A stretch of DNA of 64,000 nt from Schistocerca nitens (GCF_023898315.1 NC_064615.1:910258742-910322741); one strand, 5' to 3'; numbered from the stretch's first letter, positions 11,212 through 22,260 are shown. Translations and numbers: made by a program. The notes: generated by a model from the sequence alone, not told the origin.

Positions 11212-13750
11212 GGGGACCACACCCTGCCTATCTAACCCATGTTAATTTAGGCAAGTATTTGGCCCATTTCCGATAAAAACTATTTGATGCAGGACCTTAA
11301 TATTTTTACTGTATGTTACATGATGATAATAGAGTCAACTGTAATAAAATCTGCTTTATCCATTTTAGAATTATTATGAAATACTTTTTTAAATTTATTA
11401 ACAAAAATTAAGTTTTTCTGCAGAAAATATTTTTTGTGAACTTCCTAATGGGGGAATATTAATGAATGTCGTACCAGAGGTGGCTTTTTATGCTATGCAG
11501 AGTCTCTGAAAATTTCATTCATTTATCTATGAGAGTTTCTGATATAATGGGGCATATGTACTGAAAATTTTAGTTTGCGGGAAATTGACTTTAAAGAAAA
11601 AACTTTTGAAATTTGTTGCTTACAGTTAATTAAAACTGTTCTGTTGCATATGAGGGCCCTTCTTTGGCCTCTATCAGGTCTTCCAGCTTCTTTTTCACCA
11701 TCCTGGATGTTTCTCTTGCTTTCTTGGCCACATTAGATGCAGATCTGTCAGCTTCAGCTATCCTCATTTTATCGCCAGTGATCATATTTTCACCAGGATT
11801 TATTCCCAGCTTTTTCAGTACCCAACACTTTCCAATATTGCCACAATTGAATGTAATAACAGCATTGTGATCTCCTAGCTTCATTGTATGCATGCCTACA
11901 AATACAGTTTTAGGAAGGCGGTTACAAATTGTGCTGTTGAAACATTCATTTGGGTTCTGTGTCTGCCCATGCAGACATTTCCTTAGAAAGTCAGGATGAG
12001 CCAAGTCTCTGAAAATAGGTTTAATTGCTGTAATAACAGCAGCAGGAAGAGAATGCTGGTGAGAATAAGATTCTCCAGTTGCCTGAGCCCTACTGTATTT
12101 GCACGACGAATTTTCTCCTGATGGACACAATCCATGACATGTCTTATCATCAGTAGAGGACTTATGGAAGATTATGGCCCAAACATCTCTCTTCATTACC
12201 CCAGATTTTCTTTACTTCTCCTAAGTGCCTGTCCATAGTTTCCTATTTCAGTTTTAGTTAACTGACTCTGTCCGGTCAACATTTTTCATCTTCAAATTTT
12301 TTTCCTCTCCTATCAACAGTTAGTTTTCTCACCCTTGTTCCCAAATGTTTTTGAACGTGACCTACACATTCTATTTTGCTAATAATGGCATCTCCATATG
12401 GCTTAGAGTTCGCCACATTGTTGTATGCCTTACTGTCACAATCGCCCAAATATTTGGTGTATCATACGCCTCTTGTTTCTATGGAGTAATGAAATATTTG
12501 TTGTACTCCATGAACTTCTATACCACCATTTGTTCCTCTAAAATTAGCCACACAGTTGTGTTCTTTATGTTCATTGACTTTACATCATTTGCAATATTTA
12601 TACATTATCTCCACATCTAACACTTTACCAGTGTCTACACTCGTGGCAATCACTACTCCATTCAGAGAAGTATGTCCTCTTTTTTGCCAACTTCCATCAA
12701 GTGCAACTACAATATCCGAACATCCATCATTTTCTTCCTCTGCTTCCCTAACAGCCTGTTTCACGCTTTCCTCACTGACCTCACATACAGCTTTCTCTAA
12801 TATTGCAGTCACTTTTTCAGATTTATTTGGTGGTTGATGTAAATTCATCACTGAACAAAATGTTCTCCCTGCAGCCATGCCCTTGCCAATGGATTGTAAG
12901 GCATAAACTAATCTAGTATTGATTTCATAGGGCCACTTGCATCTGGTTTTGAAGAACTTAAAAATGAAGTCACAGCTGAGTATTTAGTGTAAATTAAATC
13001 CAAAGCAATTGCTAGGTCTTTTCTCCCACTGGCACTCTCACAAATTTTCACATTCTGTGACTCACCACACTGTCTACATTGTACAAATTTAGAAATCACA
13101 TCTGATAATATTCTCAAATTTATAATAAATATTACTGCACCCCTTGTCACTTACAGTAAATTAATTTTAACTCTCTTGAAATGGTGAGAGCTTCTTTGAT
13201 GATGCACTTGTTAAAGAATTACAATTAAAAACATCATTGCCAGGAGACATAACCTCTTGTACAGAAAGCATTCTAAATTTGTTTCCTCTAAATTGTAGTT
13301 TCTTGAAAATGCCTTTACGTTTCATCATCTTCAATAAACACAACAAAACACACATAAATAAGCACTGCAAACGTAAGTATAACAACTACTCGCAATCACA
13401 CTTGAACAAAACTATCCGTGTGTTTGAAAGCGTGTAGTTTACAAACAGCAGAAACAAAAGACTACTGACCATTGCATTTCAAGGAAAGCCAACACACTCA
13501 GGAGTAAAACAAAAATGCCTAACGTGCAATGTAGGGGATATAAAGATCTAAAATATATGCAGAAAAGTAGGTGACAGAAAAGTGGGCATGGCACATAAAC
13601 ACACGTGGTAGGAAAATTTTCTTTAAATACTCGAAAAAAATTTTTTTCAGCAAAATCCTTTTCAGAGCATTTAAATAAAATCTTAATCAATCGAAATATG
13701 ATGAAAACTGAAAATCGATCTTTTTCAACCTGAACCACGGTGTGGTCCCC
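11212..13750 (-). mobile_element. Kolobok-type (TTAA) DNA transposon
   Basis: The left end GGGGACCACACCCTG at 11212 and the complement of the right end (13739-13750) share a perfect 12-base terminal inverted repeat, GGGGACCACACC. TTAA flanks both sides (11208-11211 and 13751-13754). The element is 2539 bp and carries one transposase gene on the minus strand with the fold Pfam calls Mutator-like. TTAA duplications with this type of protein indicate the Kolobok superfamily rather than true Mutator elements, which make ~9 bp duplications. It sits inside the RNase H-bearing LINE. Superfamily assignment is inference. Confidence 0.8.
11630..13385 (-). pseudogene. Kolobok/Mutator-like transposase, frameshifted
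   Basis: Starting near 13325 (MMKRKGIFKKLQFRGNKFR) the protein continues through a cysteine pair (VQCRQCG, about 13090), a segment from 12878 (MAAGRTFCSVMN), and the likely first catalytic Asp in VVALDGSWQKRG (about 12700). It then has SLNGVVIATSVDTGKVLDVE, GDCDSKAY (second Asp candidate, about 12440), PYGDAI and KIECVGHVQKHLGTR, and a C-terminal part at 12196-11630 with CLHGQTQNPNECFN and a basic end. Frame changes occur near 12900, 12590 and 12200. The pattern matches the Mutator-like transposase domain of many arthropod proteins annotated as uncharacterized. Despite the frame breaks most of the length, about 550 residues, is present. Confidence 0.8.
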
Positions 13751-13754
13751 TTAA

Positions 13755-14436
13755 TGACATCCAGTTTGTTGTGCGTACTGAGGTTATGCCATTCTGTCTC
13801 TCAGCATAATAATGAACACATGTCAGTTACAGGGTTGCCGACTTCCAGAAGTGGTTTCCATGTAACCTGTTTGGCCAGCCTTTCAGCAACTTCACTGCCT
13901 GGGATGCCAATGTGTCCTGGGGTCTAGACAAACACCACTGAATGACTGGATCATTCCAGAGCATAGATGGACTCCTGGATGGTCGCTACCAAAGAATGGC
14001 GAGAGTAACACTGGTCGATAGCTTAGAGGCTGCTCAAGGAGTCAGTACAGAGAAGAAACGACTCATCATGGCATGAGCGGATGTGCTCAAGAGCATGAGA
14101 CATGGCCGCCAGCTCTGCAGTGAAAATACTTCAGCCATCTGTCAAGGAGTGCTGGTCAATATGTCATCTGTGAACGTAGGCAAAGACAATGTGACCGTCA
14201 GCCATTGAGCCATCAATGTAAACCACTTCAGAGCCCCAGGTCACGTCAAGAATCAAGAGGAAGTGACAGCAGAGAGCTGCGGGGTTAACTGAGTCCTTAG
14301 GGCTGTGTGTAAGGTGCAGATGAAGCTTTGTCCTAGGCTTACACCATGGAGGTGTATGTGAGTGGACCTTGAGTAGAGGTGGTAAAGGGAAGGACTCCAG
14401 TTCAGAGAGAAGGGATCGGATGTGAACCTCAATCAT
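13755..14436 (-). pseudogene. LINE RNase H domain
   Basis: From 14436 downward the translation ends the connection region and reaches VVYIDGSMADG (first RNase H Asp, about 14225), then FTAELAAMSHALEHI (catalytic Glu), LCTDSLSSL (third Asp, about 14060) and FVWTPGHIGIPGSEVAE (about 13900), the usual order for RNase H type I. Stops follow AYVHR and occur elsewhere. The domain would degrade the RNA strand after reverse transcription. It ends at the TTAA target of the Kolobok-like element. Confidence 0.85.
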
Positions 14437-14454
14437 AAGTCCTGACCTGGGCTG

Positions 14455-15720
14455 TCAATGCAGGAGATGAACCGCCATGGTTGGGAAAAGGAGATGGTAA
14501 TTTGGATGCTTAGAAGTGCTATGAATGTGTGCAACATAACTGGTGAGCAGTTGTGCATGTCTGATCTGCAATGGAGAGACTCCAGCTTTCACCAGTAAGC
14601 TGATCACTGGACTCATCCTAAAAGTTCCTGTTGCTAGTGGCACTCCACAGTGCTGCACTGGGTCGAGTAAATGCAACGCTGAGGGCGCCGCTGAACCATA
14701 AACTGGACTCCCATAGTCAAGGCGGGATTGAACAATGGCTCTGTACAGCTGCAGCAGCATAGAGCGATCTGCATCCCGGTTGGTGTTCCTCAGGCAGTGG
14801 AGGGCATTGAGGTGCTACCAGCACTTCCGCTTAAGCTGACAAAGATGGGGAAGCCAAGTTAAGCGGTCGTCGAAAACCAGCCCTAAGAATCGATATGTCT
14901 CCACTACCATGAGTGGATCATCAGTAAGATAAAGTTCTGGTTCTGGATGAATGGTATGACGCTGGCAGAAGTACATGACACACAACTTCAGGGCAGGAAA
15001 CTGGAAACTGTGGGCTAGAGCCCCTGACTACACCTTGTGGATGGCTCCTTGTAGGCGCCACTCAACAACGCCAGTACTGGAGGAGCAGTACAAAATGTAG
15101 AAGTCAGCATACAGAGAAAATGAAACCGATGGTCCTACAGCTGCTGCTAGACCATTAATGGCCACTAAAAATAGAAAGTCACTCAATATGGAGCCCTGCA
15201 GTACTCCATTCTCCTGGGTATGGCGGGTGGGGTGGGGGGTGGGGGGGAGGAACTATGGGAAACACCAACTTGGATTCAGAAAGCATGGTGGGACCGGAAG
15301 TTTTGGATAAAAATCGGGATTGGGCCCCGGAGAACCCCCTCATATAAAGTGGCTAGGATATGATATCACCAAGTTGTGTCATAAGCTTTTAGCAAATCAA
15401 AAAAGATGGCAACCAGCTGTTGGCACCTGGAAAAGACTGATCAGATGGCAGACTTGAGGGACACAAGATTATCACTGGTAGAGAGACCCTGGCGGAAACT
15501 GCCCTTGCATGGAGTCAGTATGCCCCGTGACTCCAGCAGCCAACACAACTGCTGACTTACCATACTTTCAAACAGCTTACAAAGAACGTTGGTGAGGATA
15601 ATGAGTCGATAGCTATCCACATCAAGCGGGGTTTTACCAGGTTTGAGCACTGGAATGATGGTGCTCTCCTGCCAATGCGATGGAAATACGCCATCGCACC
15701 AGATATGGTTCAAGATGACA
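14455..15720 (-). pseudogene. LINE reverse transcriptase
   Basis: Palm and finger motifs are readable on the minus strand: NHIWCDGVFPSHWQESTIIP and PGKTPLDVDSYR at 15713-15600, FESMVSQQL, and GSFRQGLSTSDNLV. After a gap come GSILSDFLFLVAING and LYADFYI at about 15200-15090. The catalytic box, normally YADD, reads YADF, losing one essential Asp. The thumb/connection region follows at 14760-14455 (LYRAIVQSRLDYGSPVYGSA). Stops and frameshifts break it into at least three pieces. Confidence 0.85.
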
Positions 15721-16179
15721 AGGTTATGTCACTTGTAATCTGATGAGAGATGTTTAATCATCAGACTGTGGATCCAATCTGGCCCAGGAGCTGTGTTGGG
15801 GCAATGTGCAAGAGCGCTGAGGAGCTCTCACTCTGTAAATGGTGCATTATAAGGTTCACTGTGATGTTCAGTGAACAAGAGGACTTACCCTCCCATCTGC
15901 CATGCTAAAGGCTGCGGGGGTAATTCTCCAATGCAGAGGCTTGAGCATAGTGCTTAGCAAAGTTCTCGGCAATTGCATTTGCTTCGGTAGAGAACACACC
16001 ATTTCTGTTAATGCCATGGATACCTATCGGAGTCTATTACCCAGAAATATGTCTGATCTTCTTCCAGACTTGGAAAGGTGACATATGACACCCAGTGGTC
16101 GAGACGTGCCTCTCCCAACACTCTAGTTTCCGTCTTTTAATAAGCTGGCGAACGTGGGCATGGAGCCATTTGAAAGCTA

Positions 16180-17110
16180 TTAGGTGCTCCAGGGAAGGAT
16201 GCCGCTTATGTCAGTATAGAGCTCGCTGACACTCTTTAATTGCCTCAGCAATTTCCGGCGGCACCAAGGTACTGACTTTTGCCATGGGAAAACTAAGGTA
16301 CAAGGGTTTTCGTTTTCTGCCGCAGAAATGATCTTTCTAGTGACCCACTTAACCATCACGTCTATGGTACCATGTGGGGGAGATTCAATGGTGACAGCAG
16401 AGGTGAAAGCTTCCCAGTCTGCCTTGTTTAAAGCCCATCTGGGTAGACATCCAGGGGAATGATGCCGGGGGAGTGACAGGAAGATGGGAAAGTGGTCACT
16501 ACCACACAAATCTTCGTGGGCTCTCCAGTAGACAGATGGGAGAAGTCCTGGGCTGCAGAGGGACAGATCAATGGCTGAGTAAGTACCATGAGCCACACTG
16601 AAATGTGTGGGGGACCAAGTATTTAAGAGGCAGTGGTTGGGTTGAGGCAGTAAATTTTTGACATCTCTACCTCAGCCAGGAAGCATGGTGCCACTCTACA
16701 ATGGGTTATGGGGGTTAAAATCTCCCAAAAGTAGGAAAGGTTTAGTTAGTTGATGAATAGGTGCAGCCATTACGTTCAGGGGTACTGCACCAGCTGGAGG
16801 AAGATACACATTGCAGACAGTTATTTCCTGTGTCATCCATATTCTGACAGCCACAGCTTCAAGAGGGGTTTGAAGGGGCACAGGTTCACTACATACTGAG
16901 TTCAGAACATAGATGCCGACTCCACCTGACACTCTATTATAGTCGCTACAGTTCTTGTAACATCCCCTATAGCTGTGGAAGGCAGGGGTCTGCATTGCTG
17001 GAAACCATGTTTCCTGGAGGGCAATGCAGGAAGCAGGTGTAAAGCTTAAAAGTTGCCATAGCTCAGCCAGGCGGTGTAAAAAAATCCGCCGCAATTCCAC
17101 TGGAGGATGA
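16180..17110 (-). pseudogene. LINE apurinic-like endonuclease domain
   Basis: The frame at 17100-16696 has the order expected of an AP-type endonuclease from a non-LTR element: CIALQETWF (the ET metal-binding Glu), GGVGIYV, ITVCNVYLPP and LLLGDFNPHN (GDFN catalytic Asp/Asn). A break separates it from 16596-16180, where GSDHFPIFLSLP has the final SDH motif. In an active element it nicks target DNA to start reverse transcription. Confidence 0.85.
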
Positions 17111-17712
17111 CATGATCGTGAGGCTTGGAAGGCATGAAACGCTCAAGGAGGCAGTTTACGCCTCAGGGTCACTTGCTGCCACTGATTGAGTATTGGTGTC
17201 CATTCCTATTGCAGATGAGGCATCAGTGAGATTCAGGCCCTCAGGGAGAAAAGAGGTATTTTCTCAGTGCGACAGTTGGCAATGGTGATGAATTTGTGCT
17301 AACTGTTTTTCTGGCATAATCACTGACATTTTGACGCACCAGCATACTTAATGAAACATTGACCTTTTCTTCAACAGCAAAAAAATTCTGAATTTTGTTC
17401 ATGTTCGTTACTTTTTATTTACAACTTAGACAAAAAAATTGCCCAACCCAAGATTTTTATTACTTTTGTGCCTTTAAAATAAAAATAGTGCATAGATAAT
17501 GGTTTATAAGGTCCTATATGGTAACACAATAAATTTTAAAGAGTCTAACATTGCCCCAAGCTATTATCCTGTCGCAAAATAATGTTTATATTAAGTGGAG
17601 CAAAGTAACTAACTTTAGAGGTTACTTTGCTGCAGTCTAAAAAAAATTATAAACAGGATGCATTTCACACTCAGTATCATTTAGATTCATTACTAAATGG
17701 TCTATTTTATTT
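17111..17712. other. No gene recognised; possible LINE 5' flank
   Basis: The first ~150 bases continue the GC content of the LINE and may be ORF1 or spacer. From about 17270 the sequence turns AT-rich and featureless. Confidence 0.4.
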
Positions 17713-18113
17713 TTAAGTCATGTTGTGGTAGGAAATTGCTAGATATTTACAGTTGGTTATATTTGCACCATTTTTAGAATTATGAGATGTCTGGCTAGTT
17801 TCAGTGAGGACATGTGTTGGTGATTTGTGCCTCTGATTTTGTGCTATAAGCTGTACCCTTTTTCTCTGCAGTAAAGGATACCAAAATTCCTCCTGGAGTG
17901 TGGAAGTCTTCTTTGTTCTCAGCTTCATTAGTCTTGTGGCTGCTGCTGGACTGCTGCTGGAGATTTGAATAATTCTATGTGTCTAGATTCCAATGGGTTG
18001 AGTGCACTGTGTGCCACTGGCACTTGATATTGCACTTAAGTGTGGTGTCAAATCAGTTGACAATAATTCTTCTAGTGCTGAGAGAACTGGATTTTGTACC
18101 TCTGTAATCAAAC
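17713..18113 (-). pseudogene. C-terminal relic, probably of the pogo-like gene
   Basis: Minus-strand translation from 18113 reads LITEVQNPVLSALEELLST, then, in another frame from 17928, a basic stretch (MKLRTKKTSTLQEEF, QRKRVQLIAQNQRHK). It lies downstream of the pogo-like nuclease at 20037-20470 and its sequence resumes on the other side of the palindromic insertion at 18806. Basic, low-complexity C-termini are usual in jerky/pogo-like proteins, but no domain is diagnostic here. Confidence 0.35.
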
Positions 18114-18216
18114 CTTTCATTGAATATATCTAAAAACAAAGATGATGTGACAAACAAAAGCGCTGGCGCGTCGATAGACACACAAACAAACACAAACATA
18201 CACACAAAATTCAAGC

Positions 18217-18243
18217 TTTCGCAACAAACTGTTGCCTCATCAG
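18217..18243 (-). ncRNA. Hammerhead-ribozyme-like core, left arm
   Basis: On the minus strand this reads CTGATGAG, then a GCAAC/GTTGC hairpin with an AGTTT loop, then GAAA. That is the order of the invariant hammerhead parts (CUGAUGA, stem II, GAA). An extra G at the base of stem II departs from the textbook form, and I could not find convincing stem I pairing, so self-cleavage is not shown. Confidence 0.5.
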
Positions 18244-18632
18244 GAAAGAGGGAAGGAGAGGGAAAGACGAAAGGATGTGGGTTTTAAGGGAGAGGGTAAG
18301 GAGTCATTCCAATCCCGGGAGCGGAAAGAGTTACCTTTGGGGGAAAAAAGGATGGGTATACACTCGCACACACGCATATCCATCCACACATATACAGACA
18401 CAAGCAGACATTTAAAGACAAAGAGTTTGGGCAGAGCCTGCCCAAACTCTTTGTCTTCAAATATGTCTGCTTGTGTCTGTATATGTGTGGATGGATATGT
18501 GTGTGTGTGCGAGTGTATACCCGTCCTTTTTTCCCCCTAAGGTAAGTCTTTCCGCTCCCGGGATTGGAATGACTCCTTACCCTCTCCCTTAAAACCCACA
18601 TCCTTTCGTCTTTCCCTCTCCTTCCCTCTTTC

Positions 18633-18659
18633 CTGATGAGGCAACAGTTTGTTGCGAAA
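18633..18659 (+). ncRNA. Hammerhead-ribozyme-like core, right arm
   Basis: Mirror copy of the left-arm core on the plus strand: CTGATGAG at 18633-18640, GCAAC/GTTGC hairpin at 18641-18655, GAAA at 18656-18659, then GCTT. A GCTTTCG about 55 bases downstream could close stem III with the GAAAGC side. The two cores are identical over this stretch. Confidence 0.5.
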
Positions 18660-18805
18660 GCTTGAATTTTGTGTGTATGTTTGTGTTTGTTTGTGTGTCT
18701 ATCGACGTGCCAGCGCTTTCGTTTGGTAAGTCACATCATCTTTGTTTTTAGATATATTTTTCCCACGTGGAATGTTTCCCCCTATTAATTTCTTTCATTG
18801 AATAT

Positions 18806-20036
18806 GCTGCACAAGATGCCAATTTAGATAGTTCAGGTGGTGATATTTCTCTGTTTTGGTATCGGCAATAGCATGTAAGATTTGTCTACACAGTTTCCTC
18901 TTCTGCTTAGGATTGCTACACGGCCCATGTCTTGTGAAGTGTTCCCTAAGTGAACAGTTTATTTCAATAAATTTAACATGTTTAAAACTGTTACAAACTT
19001 TTCTTAGTTCCTGATTTGCTATTTTATTTTCTGGTTTACAAATGAGTTGTCTGTTAGGTTGTACCGATCAGAAATATTAACTATAAAAGTATTCAAGTGA
19101 GGAATTCAGATGCAAAATATAAAAAGTATCCAGTGACACTGCAGAATACAGCATAATTACAAGTAAACAATAAACTATAGAAACACAAAAGCCCTCACAA
19201 GGCTAATAAATAGCTAATAGAAACTAAAGTTATGCAAATCACAATTAAAAGGTAACATATTTGTGTAATGAACTGCTTTTAATTAAAATGGATTAGATTT
19301 AAATCCATTAGTCTCATGTACAAAACTTCTTTCATGTGCTGGCATAAATTTTATTGTCTAGTCACATGTACATGTGAAATGACATTTGATCACTGTGTTT
19401 TAGAACTTGCAAAACCTTAGCAACATAATGTATGAAAGTTGTAGAATGTTTGCCTTAGACTTTAACAATAATGAAATATCCTGAAGAATACACATTGCTT
19501 TCTTAATCTGGAGAGAGAATCACTGCTGAAGATTTCATTTTTACACCTTTTCTATAGGCCTACTAGATTTCTTCATTTTATCTTCTTGTGCTAATCTAAC
19601 TTCTTCTTCAAGACTCATTTTTAATGGAAGTGTATGTCAAATCATTGATATATGTTTCTTAGTTTGTATTCTTCCTGGTGGAGGGATTTTGGGGTGAGAC
19701 CAAGTGTCATCTGGTGATATTGCCTCAGTTCTTTCTCCACCAACCTTGCTTCTTCAGAAGGTTTGTGAATCTTGAGATTTGCATTTATGGTCTAGTCAGA
19801 ACTATCAAGAGAGGAACTAGGTAACAAATCAATTAATTGATCAGATTGAGTTGGCAAAAGTCAATTAGTCAAATGAGCTGGTTGATAGTCTTCAGGCTGA
19901 AAAATATCTGAGTTCACTTGTTCAGTACTGCATGCTGTAAAACAGCTGCATATATTAGGTTGGTGAAGGCAAACCAGTCAACCGATATCATAGATTGTGA
20001 CTGATACCTATGTGCTTGCCATAAGCTCACAGGGTG
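18806..20036 (-). other. Continuation of the pogo-like relic, poorly defined
   Basis: Minus-strand translation has open stretches without a known domain, for example KIHKPSEEARLVEKELRQYH and TLGLTPKSLHQEEYK near 19760-19640 and MSLEEEVRLAQEDKMKKSSR near 19620-19560. Their position after the nuclease domain suggests a C-terminal linker or 3' region. I do not recognise a domain. Confidence 0.35.
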
Positions 20037-20470
20037 CTATATTATAGAATTTCTTGAAAGAAGAAAACCTCCCAAATCCAGAAGCTGTAGCTTATGGCCT
20101 ATGTGAGGTGGCAGAGTCAGCAAAATAATAGCATTGTATTTTGCATATGATATTGCTGCTATGCTTGTGTGGCTTTCAAGACTGTTCAGAATCATGTGTG
20201 TGCCTTTCCTGTTTGACAAAGTCCACTGTTCATCCAGTCTGAGACTCTGGTTCCATCCTCAGAGCTAGGTGGGACAATATGCAACATGTGATCTAGAAAG
20301 AGCAGCTCATGAAATCTAACAGCTAGGACCTTTCCTCTTCTTTAAAGCTTGTTAGCAACAGATTCTCACTCAAATTAATTAATTGAAAAGCAAATGACTT
20401 GTCAACAGCAATCCTAAGCACAGCCAGGTATGGACAGCATATGTAATACTACACTTTGGGAACTGTTATG
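20037..20470 (-). pseudogene. Pogo/jerky-like transposase, DDE-domain relic
   Basis: The minus-strand translation has SSEDGTRVSDWMNSGL (about 20275-20225; family pattern ..S.G..SGWM....F), then MILNSLESHTSIAAISYAK (20190-20130) and LTLPPHIGHKLQLLDLG (20125-20075). In jerky/pogo-type DDE nucleases these are LLLDNHxSH...AI.YAK and LTLPPHTSHKLQPLDV. The Asp-Asn of the second motif is replaced (ILNSLESH), so the copy lacks a catalytic Asp in addition to frameshifts upstream. It was presumably a cut-and-paste transposase. Confidence 0.8.
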
Positions 20471-20539
20471 ATGAAATAAACCTGTACAAAGTATCCCTTG
20501 TGCCTCATGTGGACACTGTAATTGTCAGGTATGTTTGAA

Positions 20540-20733
20540 TGGTTCAAATGGCTCTGAGTACTATGGGACTTAACATCTGAGGTCATCAGTCCCCTAGAAC
20601 TTAAAACTACTTAGACCTAACTAACCTAAAGACATCACACACATCCATGCCCAAGGTAGGATTCGAACCTGCGACCGTAGTGGTGCGTGGTTCCAGACTG
20701 AAGCACCTAGAACTGCTTAGCCACAGCAGTTGG
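20540..20733 (-). mobile_element. tRNA-derived SINE, complete
   Basis: The minus strand starts with a tRNA-like head (TGCCAACTGCTGTGGCTAAG) and a box B-like AGGTTCGAATCCT. The 3' end is the conserved block whose complement is GGTTCAAATGGCTCTGAG. Near-identical 14-base flanks (CAGGTATGTTTGAA at 20526-20539, CAGGTGTGTTTGAA at 20734-20747) are its target duplication. I recognise the body as a very common grasshopper SINE; the 3' block recurs at 53590-53752. Confidence 0.93.
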
Positions 20734-20747
20734 CAGGTGTGTTTGAA

Positions 20748-22260
20748 ACCATACTATATACTTGTGGTACATATGGCATTCCAGATAAAGTAATTAAACA
20801 CAGCAAATGTATTGTTTCTCTGTGTGTTGGTACAATTAATGCTTCTTTCAGCACTGGTATTTTCACTAGAGAACTTAAGCTATCAACAATAAAATCATTG
20901 TATAAAAACAGTGATCCTTATGATGCAAAAAACTACAGATCTTTATCAAACGTACCTCGTTTTCAAAAAAATTTTTGATAGAATGCTGTATGAAAGACAC
21001 TCTGCATTTTAGAACAAGACTGTAATATTTGACAGTGAACAAAATGGTTATAGAAAAAACAGAGCAACTGAAATTGCTGTATATGATTTCCTAGAAGTTA
21101 TTCTACATCTCATTGATCATTATGAAGTATATTATGGATTGTTTTAAAATTTAGTGAAGGCATTTGATGCTATTGATCATAAAATTTTGCTTGACAAACT
21201 ATTTGCTATGGAGTCCATGGTACAGCTCAATGTGTTTTAAATCATACATATCTGATAGCTACCAGAAAGTGGAAATAATTCATGAAGGTAAATACTACTT
21301 TCCTGGATATGAGAAAGTTACTCATGGAGTACCCCAAGGATTGGTGTTGGGACCCCTGTTGTTCTTGATATTAATAAATAACTTACCAAGTTATTTAACA
21401 CAAGCTGATGCTGTACTGTTTGCAGACAAGATTGGTCTCTTTGTTAATGCAACTAACCAATGACTCAGAATATAACTGACCAACACAAAAAATATAAATA
21501 ACAACTGAAGAAGCAGTTAAATGGTTTAGAGATAACAATCTATTTGTTAACAAGAAGGAAATGTTATGGATGAATTTCAGGCATACACCAAATGAAGTAA
21601 ACCCTAATATAATAGTGAAGTTAAATGAACAGAAAATACTACAAACTTCACATACTAAAATTTTAGGAATTTGGTTAGTTGAGCATCTTGAATGGGATAA
21701 ACAATCAGAAAAGCTCAACTAAAAATTAAGTAAATGCTATTGTGTGTTTAGAATGCTCAAAAACTCCTGCAGTGAAGAAACAGTGCTGAGTGCCTACTAT
21801 ATATTCTTGATTAGTCTACTGTTATATGGTGTCTTATTTTTGGGTATTTCAAGTCTAGCAAAACACTCCTTTACTATTAAGAACCAAACAATAAGAATTA
21901 TAAAAGACGTTTCACTTAGTGTGTCCTGCAGGGAAATATTCAAAGAACTGAAAGTTATGAAAATATGTGCTTTCTGAAATGGCATTCCAAGTTATTTTCT
22001 TTGAACGGTGATAACCATGATTATGAAACTAGCCACAGAACTCAAGTTTCATGGAGAAATACATAAGAAAGCCCAGTATCATGAAAGTGGAATATATCAT
22101 CCAAAAATTCTTTTTAGTGTGTTTCTCTTAAGAATTAAAAATTATCAGAGCTGCACATCTTTAAAAATGAGCTTAATAAAATGCCCATAAATGAAAGGTT
22201 TTACAGTGCTGATGAGTACATAAATTTTATGAATTCAGGGGCATCCATAACTTAAGTTAA
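20748..22260 (+). pseudogene. CR1-like LINE reverse transcriptase relic
   Basis: Plus-strand RT motifs appear in order: LSTIKSLYKNSDPYDAKNYR (20880-20940), LVKAFDAIDHKILLDKL (21150-21200), HGVPQGLVLGPLLFLILINN (21320-21390) and VLFADKIGLF (about 21415). The thumb follows at 21744-21977 (LLLYGVLFLG). The catalytic FADD is FADK, losing one Asp. Several stops and frameshifts are present. Motif spacing and the IDHKIL...YGI type resemble the elements at 49610-53575 and 46795-47975. No endonuclease precedes it, so the copy is 5'-truncated at or near the SINE. Confidence 0.8.

Larger units (their letters stand above)
10522..17110 (-). mobile_element. LINE with RNase H (I/R1/LOA-like group), interrupted
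   Basis: Reading down the minus strand: endonuclease (17100-16180), reverse transcriptase (about 15720-14455), RNase H (14230-13760), then after a 2.54 kb DNA-transposon insertion the C-terminal tail (11207-10961), a 3' untranslated part and a tetranucleotide tail (CCAA units, plus-strand TTGG at 10523-10538). An RNase H domain after the RT places it in the I/R1/LOA group of non-LTR elements rather than CR1 or RTE. All domains carry stops or frameshifts. The 5' end is uncertain; similarity to an endonuclease starts near 17100 and the sequence to ~17250 may be the end of ORF1. Confidence 0.8.
18128..18791. mobile_element. Near-perfect palindromic element, Penelope-terminus-like
   Basis: Two arms of about 310 bases are inverted copies of each other around a 3-base centre near 18436. 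The match runs from about 18123 to 18750-18758 with only scattered differences. Identical 14-base direct repeats (CTTTCATTGAATAT) lie at 18114-18127 and 18792-18805, so it entered as a unit. Each arm carries a hammerhead-like core followed outward by a GT-rich run and GGTAAGT. The asymmetrical tail TTTTTCCCACGTGG follows the right arm. Variable-length duplications, hammerhead-like sequence and head-to-head arrangement suggest two 5'-truncated Penelope-type 3' ends joined head to head. No coding sequence is needed to explain the open frames across it. Confidence 0.85.

Noticed and set aside
15220-15255. G-rich run as a G-quadruplex regulatory site
   Set aside because: It lies in the decayed RT of a LINE and has no promoter or gene context; mentioned only as base composition.
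18232-18601. Overlapping ~100-codon open frames on both strands
   Set aside because: They are mirror images produced by the palindrome and contain only its low-complexity sequence.
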